Shown here piece after piece: positions 1 through 6,188 of a DNA stretch of 15,514 bases. The translations under genes and the position numbers were made by a program. The stretch's first letter is position 1, and each line of letters begins with the position of its first letter. This DNA comes from Verrucomicrobiales bacterium (GTDB lineage: Bacteria; Verrucomicrobiota; Verrucomicrobiia; Verrucomicrobiales; DEV007), in NCBI GenBank assembly GCA_013911195.1, contig JACETS010000045.1:1-15514 (forward strand), written 5' to 3'. The notes under the pieces are model-generated. The model did not search any database. It was not told the DNA's origin and saw nothing but the letters and a program-made list of their open reading frames with translations.

Positions 1-1069
1 TTGGCAACCAATCCCAAAATGCCAATGGTTTTGAATACGAAGTACCAGCTTTTATGGTGCCGGGCCAGTAGGCTATTGCGGGTACTCTTATACCGCCCTC
101 ATAGAGATCACGCTTAAAACCTCTTAATGGACCATTGGAATTAAAGGTTTCATGTTTGTGTCCACCCTCGGAGTGTGGACCATTATCAGATGTGAAAAAA
201 ACGAAAGTTTTTTTATTTAATTGAAGTTCCTTAAGGAGTTCAAGAATCCTTCCAACATCGCGATCCATTCTTGAGATCATAGCTGCGGCTCCTTTTTTTA
301 CAGAGGACCACTTTTTATCATTGTATATTCCATAATCAGGGACTTCCATTCCGTCTCCAGTTGCTCTGCCACCTTCATTGTTTGCGTGCGGAATAGTCCA
401 GTGAACGTGAAGCAGGAAGGTTTTTTTCTGGTTCTTTTTTATAAAGTTTAATGCTTCGGATGTAATGATGTCGTGAGAATAAGTGGTCCTTTTTTTTGAG
501 ACTCTTTTTCTATCCAAAGGAGAATTAGTTAAGATATTACCATCGAGAGGTACCTTTTCTTTGTTTCTCCAAAGGTAAGGTGGGTAATAGTTATGGGCTT
601 GGCCTTGATCTAAGTATCCGAACCAATAATCAAAGCCATTATGATTAGGGTGCCCAGTTGTCTCAATACCTCCCATTGCCCATTTCCCAACTCCTCCGGT
701 GGTGTAGTTTGCTTTTTTAAGAAGTTCGGCAGCTGTAATATCGTCGGGTTTAAAAATATAGTTAGCATTTGATGATATGGGAGTATGCCCCATATGTTTT
801 CCTGTCCAGAGTGATAATCTAGACGGCCTGCATACAGTGTTACCGGAATAGTAGTCAGTAAGTTGCATGCCCTTCTTGGCCATCATATCCAAGTTAGGTG
901 TTTTTATAGTTTTTTGACCATAACAGCCTAGATCACCGTAACCTAAGTCATCTACCATGATGTGTATTATGTTAGGTGAATTGGCATTTAAACTGCTTGA
1001 TATTGAAAAAGCAGTGACCGCTAAAAACAAATGAAATGGATTTAATTTCAATCTAAAAAGAAAAGTCAT
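1..1069 (-). CDS. Secreted type I sulfatase, 5' part (C-terminus cut by window edge)
   Basis: Hydrolyses sulfate esters, probably from sulfated polysaccharide or glycan, in the periplasm or outside the cell; the exact substrate cannot be read from the sequence. My translation from the ATG at 1069 gives 356 residues with no stop before the window edge. Residues 1-29 are a signal peptide (hydrophobic, ending SLNA). The family pattern follows: metal-binding D40-D41 in IMVDDLGYGD, the sulfatase signature C80-R-P-S-R84 (Cys codon 832-830), K129 in GVGKW, H228 in TIPH and D295-N296 in TSDNGPH. C80 is the residue that a formylglycine-generating enzyme would oxidise; no such enzyme is encoded here. 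Arylsulfatase A/N-acetylgalactosamine-6-sulfatase-like members are the closest group I recognise. There is no Shine-Dalgarno. A TATATA box lies 7 nt before the ATG. The neighbour at 1150 is divergent, so this is probably a separate transcript. Confidence 0.93.
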   Translation of the reverse strand, partial: MTFLFRLKLNPFHLFLAVTAFSISSSLNANSPNIIHIMVDDLGYGDLGCYGQKTIKTPNLDMMAKKGMQLTDYYSGNTVCRPSRLSLWTGKHMGHTPISSNANYIFKPDDITAAELLKKANYTTGGVGKWAMGGIETTGHPNHNGFDYWFGYLDQGQAHNYYPPYLWRNKEKVPLDGNILTNSPLDRKRVSKKRTTYSHDIITSEALNFIKKNQKKTFLLHVHWTIPHANNEGGRATGDGMEVPDYGIYNDKKWSSVKKGAAAMISRMDRDVGRILELLKELQLNKKTFVFFTSDNGPHSEGGHKHETFNSNGPLRGFKRDLYEGGIRVPAIAYWPGTIKAGTSYSKPLAFWDWLP

Positions 1070-1133
1070 TTAGTTTTTATATATGTTACGGTTGCGTTAC
1101 ACATTATAAAGTGAGGTAGGCCATTTGGAGAAG

Positions 1134-1145
1134 TATAATATTATA
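1134..1145. promoter_or_regulatory. 12-bp perfect palindrome with TATAAT box before the cNMP-fold gene
   Basis: TATAATATTATA is a perfect palindrome directly upstream of the start at 1150. Its left half is a consensus -10 hexamer ending 10 nt before the ATG, so a transcript from it would have almost no leader. I see no convincing -35 hexamer. AT richness makes chance occurrence plausible. Confidence 0.25.
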
Positions 1146-1149
1146 AACC

Positions 1150-1638
1150 ATGGTAAATAGTATTAAACACAAAGTCATTAAGTGTGGGTTCCTAGCGGAA
1201 CTTAATGAAGACCTTTGTGATAAGCTTGTTCAAGTGGGAAGTTTCACTAGCAAAAAAAAGGGGGAATACCTTGCTGTTCAGGGCCAACCTCACAGTCGCA
1301 TGTCATTGATTATTTCCGGACAGGTTAGCGTGAAAATTAGTGCAAACGGTGAAAGCCTCAAGGTGGCGAAGCTAAAATCTGGAGATGTAGTCGGGGAAAT
1401 GAGTATAATCGACCCCAAAAAAGCGAGTGCGACAGCCAGAATTATTTCAACAGACGCAGAATTATGGCAAATTAATGGTGAAGATTTTAATAATTTTCTA
1501 CTTGCTGATCGAGAAGGGGGCTTTGAAATCATGAGAGAACTTGCAAAAATGCTTTGCAAAAGATTGAGGACCTATAATGAGAGGATGTTACACAGCATGT
1601 ATGACGAGCGTGATCATTATCTCGAGCAGGATTACTAA
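1150..1638 (+). CDS. Stand-alone cyclic-nucleotide-binding-fold (Crp/Fnr N-domain) protein
   Basis: This 162-residue cytoplasmic protein consists almost entirely of one cyclic-nucleotide-binding beta-barrel (about residues 14-140), with a short charged C-terminal helix. Visible landmarks are KKKGEYLAVQGQ, the turn SLIISGQVSV and the phosphate-binding cassette G82-E83-M-S-I-I-D-P-K-K-A-S-A-T. There is no helix-turn-helix, so it is not a complete Crp-type transcription factor. The cassette Arg that normally contacts the cyclic phosphate just before SAT is Ala92, so cAMP or cGMP binding is doubtful; many such domains serve as protein-interaction or unknown-ligand modules. The ATG follows a GGAG at 1127-1130 that is about 19 nt away, too far to act as a normal Shine-Dalgarno. 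The gene is divergent from the sulfatase, and nothing nearby reveals a partner. Confidence 0.88.
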   Translation: MVNSIKHKVIKCGFLAELNEDLCDKLVQVGSFTSKKKGEYLAVQGQPHSRMSLIISGQVSVKISANGESLKVAKLKSGDVVGEMSIIDPKKASATARIISTDAELWQINGEDFNNFLLADREGGFEIMRELAKMLCKRLRTYNERMLHSMYDERDHYLEQDY

Positions 1639-1718
1639 ATCTCTGATTCCCCATTTTGCAGGGTTTAACTATTTTTTCTCTCCAATTAGTCTTTTATAAG
1701 TTTTGATCTATATTTTTT

Positions 1719-1741
1719 AACTCATTAATAATTAATAAGTT
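1719..1741. promoter_or_regulatory. 23-nt imperfect palindrome upstream of the desaturase
   Basis: The arms AACTCATTAAT (1719-1729) and ATTAATAAGTT (1731-1741) are reverse complements with one mismatch around a single central A. The site lies about 80 bp upstream of the desaturase start, a plausible operator position. It could equally be an AT-rich coincidence. Confidence 0.3.
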
Positions 1742-1755
1742 GGAGATTTAGCGTT

Positions 1756-1777
1756 AACGTTTTATTAACATTTTATT
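1756..1777. repeat. Two tandem 11-bp direct repeats upstream of the desaturase
   Basis: AACGTTTTATT (1756-1766) is followed without a gap by AACATTTTATT (1767-1777), a 10/11 match at one helical-turn period. The left copy overlaps the 8-bp palindrome CGTTAACG at 1752-1759. The array sits just upstream of the proposed -35 box, where activator sites are usually found. Confidence 0.35.
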
Positions 1778-1787
1778 GAACTAATTA

Positions 1788-1815
1788 TTGATATTCTCTC
1801 TATTCAGTTCTTAAT
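1788..1815 (+). promoter_or_regulatory. Possible promoter of the desaturase gene
   Basis: TTGATA at 1788-1793 matches the -35 consensus at 5 of 6 positions. CTTAAT at 1810-1815 is a weak -10 (4 of 6) with 16-bp spacing. The TTG start begins 7 nt after the -10, so transcription would begin at or very near the start codon. Confidence 0.3.
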
Positions 1816-1822
1816 ACACCTC

Positions 1823-2926
1823 TTGCCCGCATTAAAAACAGAAGATCTCACTTCGGTTCAAACTTCATTCTCAGACAAGTCCAGTGAAGAGAAGCCTTCA
1901 AAGTTAGAAATTTCCAATTGGAAGAAAGTTGTTTCTGAATTTGAAAAACCTTCAATGTTCAAATCACTATGGCAATTAATTACCACGCTTGGTTTGTATC
2001 TACTGACTTGGACGATGATATACCTTAATTACTCTAAGAGTGGGCCCTGGTATTTATATATTCCACTTATATTATTTGGAGCAGGATTAACTGTGAGAAT
2101 CTTTATAATTTTTCATGACTGTGGACATCAATCATTTTTTAAGAAGCAAAAGTATAACAAGTTGTTCGGATTTATTACCGGTACTTTAGCCTTCACTCCC
2201 TTTAAACATTGGACATGGGAACATAACGTTCATCATGCTACGGTTGGTGATATTGATCGTCGAGGTATAGGGGATGTGTGGACCTTGATGGTTAATGAGT
2301 ATCTTGAATTACCAAAATTAAAAAGATTAAGTTACAGAATATGGAGGCATCCTTTATTCTTATTTGGGTTTGCACCAGTTTATGTATTTCTAATTAGGGA
2401 AAGGATTCCTTCACCTGGAGCAAAGCCCGGTAACCGTAAAGCTGTCATATATACAAACATCGCCATTCTATTATTGATGTCTCTGGGATGTTTGGCTTTC
2501 GGGTCATTTATTTTTTTATTATTCCAGCTCTTTATAATTTCTATTGCTGCAAGTGCAGGAGTTTGGCTCTTTTACGTTCAACATCAATTCGAAGGTGTTT
2601 ATTGGGAGCGTCATGAACACTGGGAGTATACCTCAGCGGCTCTTGATGGGAGCTCATTTTATCAACTGCCCAAAGTTCTTCAATGGTTTTCAGGAAACAT
2701 TGGTTACCATCACCTTCATCATTTGAGTACAAAGATACCTAACTACCATTTGGAAGCATGTCACAATTCGCATCCTGCTTTTGCTGAAGTAACAAAATTA
2801 ACACTTTTTAGCAGTTTTCGGTGTATGAATTTCCGCCTCTGGGATGAGACCGAAAAGGCCTTGATAACTTGGAAGCAGTTTAAAAGAATTAGAGATGATC
2901 GAGAAGCGGCTTTATCAGCGGCTTAA
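1823..2926 (+). CDS. Membrane fatty acid desaturase (acyl-lipid, delta-12/omega-6-like)
   Basis: Introduces a double bond into membrane acyl chains using a di-iron centre, O2 and reduced electron carrier. Over its 367 residues the three histidine boxes of the integral-membrane desaturase family are intact: H98-D-C-G-H102, H134-N-V-H-H138 and H296-H-L-H-H300, the last in a GYHHLHHLSTKIPNYHLEACH-type context typical of delta-12/omega-6 enzymes. Hydrophobic segments lie at about 50-70, 77-97, 175-192, 210-230 and 231-250. Regiospecificity is inferred from the box style only. The TTG start at 1823 has no Shine-Dalgarno; the next in-frame ATG is residue 45, inside conserved sequence, so TTG is preferred. 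The 5' region carries a palindrome, tandem repeats and a possible promoter, which suggests regulated expression, for instance by temperature or lipid state (inference). It ends 3 bp from the convergent DUF2288 gene. Confidence 0.9.
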   Translation: MPALKTEDLTSVQTSFSDKSSEEKPSKLEISNWKKVVSEFEKPSMFKSLWQLITTLGLYLLTWTMIYLNYSKSGPWYLYIPLILFGAGLTVRIFIIFHDCGHQSFFKKQKYNKLFGFITGTLAFTPFKHWTWEHNVHHATVGDIDRRGIGDVWTLMVNEYLELPKLKRLSYRIWRHPLFLFGFAPVYVFLIRERIPSPGAKPGNRKAVIYTNIAILLLMSLGCLAFGSFIFLLFQLFIISIAASAGVWLFYVQHQFEGVYWERHEHWEYTSAALDGSSFYQLPKVLQWFSGNIGYHHLHHLSTKIPNYHLEACHNSHPAFAEVTKLTLFSSFRCMNFRLWDETEKALITWKQFKRIRDDREAALSAA

Positions 2927-2929
2927 ATT

Positions 2930-3274
2930 TCATTCATATTGTTTATTCTCCTGAATCAACACGAATGGCGTGACAATCAAAGCGGTAAATGAAGTTTTTG
3001 ATTTCTTCCAGTAGTTGGCGTGGTGTTCACTTGGTTTAATTAGATCACCCGAACCTAACCAAAGACTAACCTGATCCTTGTTATCTTCACTGATGGCTTT
3101 AGCAACTTTTTTAATGTCTAAGCTTTCATCAACAAAAACGAGTGATCCACTCTCAAAATGTTTTTCTAAGTATTCCCAATTAACTGTTCCTGTATACTTA
3201 TCGATTTGATTATCATCGGTGATGTTCGAATCTTGAACTATTTTATAATTTAATGATTCAGGTGTACCTTTCAT
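2930..3274 (-). CDS. DUF2288 family protein
   Basis: This small, soluble 114-residue protein matches the DUF2288 pattern known from cyanobacteria and proteobacteria: VNWEYLEKH near residue 32, the LVFVDESLDI block, AISEDNKDQVSLWL, KPSEHHANYW, and the C-terminal ALIVTPFVLIQE. Its length is close to the usual roughly 100 residues, with a longer N-terminal extension of about 25 residues. Molecular function is unknown for the family; no signal peptide or membrane segment is visible. It is convergent with the desaturase (3-bp gap) and divergent from the di-haem peroxidase (64 bp to the chosen ATG). No Shine-Dalgarno precedes the ATG; the upstream sequence is AATAAT followed by six A residues. Recognition rests on remembered family consensus, especially the final ALIVxPFVLxQE motif. 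Confidence 0.85.
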   Translation of the reverse strand: MKGTPESLNYKIVQDSNITDDNQIDKYTGTVNWEYLEKHFESGSLVFVDESLDIKKVAKAISEDNKDQVSLWLGSGDLIKPSEHHANYWKKSKTSFTALIVTPFVLIQENKQYE

Positions 3275-3338
3275 TTTTTTATTATTATTAATTCTAATTA
3301 TCTAAGAACTTGAAGTTTTTGTTAAAAGGCATTTGTTT

Positions 3339-4406
3339 ATGATTGTGAAGCATGAAAATAAGTTTTTTATGATCATCAGACTGATGCTTTGTTGCGTTTT
3401 GGGAGTTATAACAACTAAAGCAGAACTCATTATTCCAGATGTTGAAGATCCTGCTTTAGGGTTACCATCTATCGAATTACCTGAACCTTTATTATTTAAT
3501 CGTGAAGTCATTAAGTTGGGTGAAAAATTGTTTTTTGATCCATTCCTTTCTAGAGATGGTACTATTTCATGTGCGACTTGTCATGTTCCTGATCAAGGTT
3601 TTGCAGAGAATGGTAAATCTTTTTCCACTGGAATTGATGGTAAAAAAGGATTGAGGAATGCGCCTACACTTTTGAACATAGCTTATGCTCAATCAATGTT
3701 CGTTGATGGAAGAGCAGATACATTAGAAGAACAGGCATGGCAACCCATCCTCGCTCATGATGAAATGGGTAATCCCAGTGTCAATACAGTCTTAAAGAAA
3801 TTAAAAAATAATAAAGATTATACAAGGTTGTTTGGTGAATCTTTCACGGATGGTGCGCTAAACAAAAAAAATCTAGCTGTTGCGCTCTCTTCCTTTCAAA
3901 GAACTCTTGTTTCTGGTAATTCGGACTATGATAGATGGTATTATGAAGGAGAAGACGATGCGATGAATGAACCTGCCCAAAGAGGGTACCAATTATTTGC
4001 GGGTCAAGCTCAATGTTGGCAATGTCACTCTATTGCGGGTCCAGGGGTGCTTTTTAGTGATAATCTTTTTCATAACACTGGTGTGAGTCATAGAAGCAAA
4101 TCAAAAGGGTTAGTTGAGGATCTAGGAAGGTACGAATTTACTAAATTAGAATATGATAAACGATCATTTAAAACACCTACTTTAAGAGATGTTGCTAAAA
4201 CGTCACCATATATGCATGATGGGTCATTGAGAACACTTGAAGACGTGGTTCGGTTTTATAATGATGGAGGAAGCGATGATCCCTTGCTTTCGCCTATTGT
4301 CGGAACGTTAAATTTATCTAAGGAAGATATTAAAGATTTAGTTGAATTTTTAAAATCACTTAGTGGTGATTATAATTATGATAAGGTAAAATCTGATAAA
4401 TTATAA
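3339..4406 (+). CDS. Di-haem cytochrome c peroxidase / MauG family protein
   Basis: This exported c-type di-haem protein has two CxxCH haem sites: C78-A-T-C-H82 in the N-terminal domain and C226-W-Q-C-H230 in the C-terminal domain (355 residues from the ATG at 3339). Family blocks are clear: GEKLFFDPFLSRDGTISCATCH, RNAPTLLNIAYAQSMFVDGRADTLEEQ in pieces, SSFQRTLVSG, and TPTLRDVAKTSPYMHDGSL, where Met292 could be a distal haem ligand as in bacterial peroxidases. A signal peptide covers about residues 1-29, so it acts in the periplasm, reducing H2O2 or oxidising an unknown substrate. I chose ATG 3339 over the in-frame TTG at 3333 because AAAAGG at 3324-3329 is properly spaced for the ATG. An unrecognised membrane protein gene follows after 36 bp and may share the transcript. 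MauG-type maturation versus true peroxidase cannot be separated by eye. Confidence 0.92.
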   Translation: MIVKHENKFFMIIRLMLCCVLGVITTKAELIIPDVEDPALGLPSIELPEPLLFNREVIKLGEKLFFDPFLSRDGTISCATCHVPDQGFAENGKSFSTGIDGKKGLRNAPTLLNIAYAQSMFVDGRADTLEEQAWQPILAHDEMGNPSVNTVLKKLKNNKDYTRLFGESFTDGALNKKNLAVALSSFQRTLVSGNSDYDRWYYEGEDDAMNEPAQRGYQLFAGQAQCWQCHSIAGPGVLFSDNLFHNTGVSHRSKSKGLVEDLGRYEFTKLEYDKRSFKTPTLRDVAKTSPYMHDGSLRTLEDVVRFYNDGGSDDPLLSPIVGTLNLSKEDIKDLVEFLKSLSGDYNYDKVKSDKL

Positions 4407-4442
4407 TCGAGCTAGATTTTATTTTTTGGCATATCTCATAAC

Positions 4443-5144
4443 ATGGAGTTTTTACAAAATAATATAGACTGGGTCATCGCTTTCGGATCAGGTTTCCTTT
4501 GTGCATCTATAATATGGATATTTTTAATTACCATTAGATTGTGGTCTGACATTAGAAAGACAAACAAAGAATATTTGATAAATGGTTCCAAAAATGATCA
4601 GGATAAAAAACTTTCAACTGCACTAGGTTTCATAGAAAGTGCCCAAGATTCAATAAGACTTAACAAACAACTCAATCCTGAATGGTTTGCATCTCTATAT
4701 AAAGAAATTCCACCTTTGGTTGAAAAAATTGCAGGCGTCTATTATCCGGATAGTCCTGAGCCATTGAAGGCACCAAAACTTGGTGAATTTACTCGAGCCG
4801 TTGAACTTGCTGCGACAGATGTAGCTGATTTTCTGCAGAAGAAAAGAATTGGAAGGTTAATTGATTTTAGTGCAGGTGCGGCGATTAGAACTTATAAAAA
4901 AGGAAAAGGGGTTTCAGAAAATCCTATCTTTAGAGCTTGCTCGCCAATATATAAAAAGATTCGACCTATCGTTCAGTTAGTGAGATATAAATCACCTCTG
5001 ACTTGGGCTGGATTAGCGGCTTCGAATGCAGCCGCTAGAGTTATTCAGCCATCTATTTTAGGAATTGTAGGGAAAAGAGCGATTCAGCTCTATAGCGGTC
5101 AGCTTAATAGCCGTTCGGATCAATCTGATCAGGATTTAGTTTAG
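4443..5144 (+). CDS. Unrecognised membrane-anchored protein
   Basis: I do not recognise this 233-residue protein. It has one clear transmembrane segment at about residues 10-31, followed by a basic stretch (RLWSDIRKTNK), which suggests an N-out/C-in anchor with a cytoplasmic body. Residues 55-110 look helical and soluble (a block around LGFIESAQDSIRLNKQ, then PPLVEKIAGVYYPDSPEPLKAP). A helical middle follows (GEFTRAVELAATDVADFLQKKRIGRLIDF). The C-terminal third is rich in small and hydrophobic residues (SPLTWAGLAASNAAARVIQPSILGIVGKRAIQLYSG) and could form an amphipathic or membrane-associated hairpin. The tail is polar and Ser/Asp-rich. The coding pattern is convincing because the frame is long, ATG-started and tightly packed between same-strand genes: 36 bp after the peroxidase and 80 bp before the GH25-like lipoprotein. 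No Shine-Dalgarno is visible. Confidence 0.75.
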   Translation: MEFLQNNIDWVIAFGSGFLCASIIWIFLITIRLWSDIRKTNKEYLINGSKNDQDKKLSTALGFIESAQDSIRLNKQLNPEWFASLYKEIPPLVEKIAGVYYPDSPEPLKAPKLGEFTRAVELAATDVADFLQKKRIGRLIDFSAGAAIRTYKKGKGVSENPIFRACSPIYKKIRPIVQLVRYKSPLTWAGLAASNAAARVIQPSILGIVGKRAIQLYSGQLNSRSDQSDQDLV

Positions 5145-5188
5145 ATTACTAAAATATGGCAAAATGAATAAAATATAATAATTATGGA

Positions 5189-5207
5189 ATTTGCATATTT
5201 TGCAAAT
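5189..5207. promoter_or_regulatory. Inverted repeat (7-bp arms, 5-nt loop) upstream of the GH25-like gene
   Basis: ATTTGCA (5189-5195) and TGCAAAT (5201-5207) are perfect reverse complements around TATTT. It lies 17 nt upstream of the ATG at 5225, just before AGGG (5210-5213). It could be an operator or an mRNA hairpin next to the ribosome-binding region; no U-tract follows, so it is not a classic terminator. Confidence 0.35.
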
Positions 5208-5224
5208 CTAGGGATATTTTATTC

Positions 5225-6172
5225 ATGGAGGATATGATTATTATTGCCCGAAAAAATATATTAAAGGCAATACTCACGGTAATTTTTCCATTTTTCTTCT
5301 TTTCTGGGTGCACAACTAATGAGGTAGAAATCACTGAATCGAGTAGAAGTTTTGGAAGTATTCCTCAGAATAGGAATATCCTAATATCACATAACCCGTT
5401 TACTGCAGCCCCTCATATCATTAATGTTTCTTCGTATGACCCAAAAGAAAAGCAACGTTCTGGGTCATATTACAATGAATTTGATGTTCGAGCATTGAGA
5501 CGAAATGGAGCTCTTGGCCTTATAGCAAGATGTGGTAAAGGGAGAAAGCTAGATGAGGAATGTGCATCTTTTCTTGCAGCAGGCGAAAAGCAAAGAATGC
5601 TTTTAGGTGCTTATTATTTTGTTCTCAAGGGGGTGGACCCATCGTGGCAAGCTGATAAATTTGTTAACCAGATTAAAAAGATAAAACTAACTAAAAAATT
5701 ACAAACACCCGAGATTCTTTTAGTAGGAGATTTTGATTCTAAATCATCGGTATCTGACATTATAAAATTCATCAATCGAATTGAGCAACGTACCGGCCAA
5801 TTACCTATGATTTATTTAGAGAATAGTGATCATCTTAGGAGGGTCTTGAGCGGAGCATCGCGGAGTCAAAAGCAGAGAATTGCTCAATGTCCTTACTGGA
5901 TTGCTTTATACTCTTCTGACAGAAAGGAAATGGAAACTCCTAATCGTTTAATGTCGAAATATGGTATATGGAATCAATGGTCTTTATGGCAATATTCGGG
6001 AGTTTATTGGAATAAAAGAAAGTCGATGTCAGTTATTCATAACTATAGTTTCGGTAAATATAGATCTCCCAAATATTATGGCGACATGAGTTGTCCGCTC
6101 GAGAGAAATATTTTTAATGGAACTGTGGATCAACTCTATAGTTTTTGGGGTAAACAATCCTGGAAGTGGTAA
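5225..6172 (+). CDS. Lipoprotein with a divergent GH25 (lysozyme-like) domain
   Basis: A signal peptide with a lipobox-like FSG-C29 suggests an envelope-anchored lipoprotein of 315 residues. Residues about 63-285 follow the GH25 muramidase layout: an opening strand IINVSSYD, LGLIARCGKG, a helix ending LLGAYYFVLKGVDPSWQADKF, the strand LLVGDFD, RTGQLPMIYLEN, CPYWIALY and WSLWQYSG. GH25 enzymes usually have a catalytic or substrate-binding Asp in the first strand and a D-x-E motif in the LDVE strand. Here these read N67 (NVSS) and D169-F-D171, so muramidase activity may be altered or lost. The protein may act on, or only bind, peptidoglycan. ATG 5225 is preferred because AGGG at 5210-5213 is acceptably placed; ATG 5234 has GGAGG only 2 nt upstream. 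It ends 16 bp from the convergent propeller gene. The assignment is by pattern, not search. Confidence 0.72.
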   Translation: MEDMIIIARKNILKAILTVIFPFFFFSGCTTNEVEITESSRSFGSIPQNRNILISHNPFTAAPHIINVSSYDPKEKQRSGSYYNEFDVRALRRNGALGLIARCGKGRKLDEECASFLAAGEKQRMLLGAYYFVLKGVDPSWQADKFVNQIKKIKLTKKLQTPEILLVGDFDSKSSVSDIIKFINRIEQRTGQLPMIYLENSDHLRRVLSGASRSQKQRIAQCPYWIALYSSDRKEMETPNRLMSKYGIWNQWSLWQYSGVYWNKRKSMSVIHNYSFGKYRSPKYYGDMSCPLERNIFNGTVDQLYSFWGKQSWKW

Positions 6173-6188
6173 TTGAATGGTAGTCGAC

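Noticed and set aside
1290..1559. 89-codon open frame on - inside the cNMP-fold gene
   Set aside because: Fully nested and antisense to a gene with recognisable family motifs.
1650..1685. CCC...GGG followed by a T-run as a terminator of the cNMP-fold gene
   Set aside because: Only three base pairs form before mismatches, and the T-run is separated from the stem; too weak to call.
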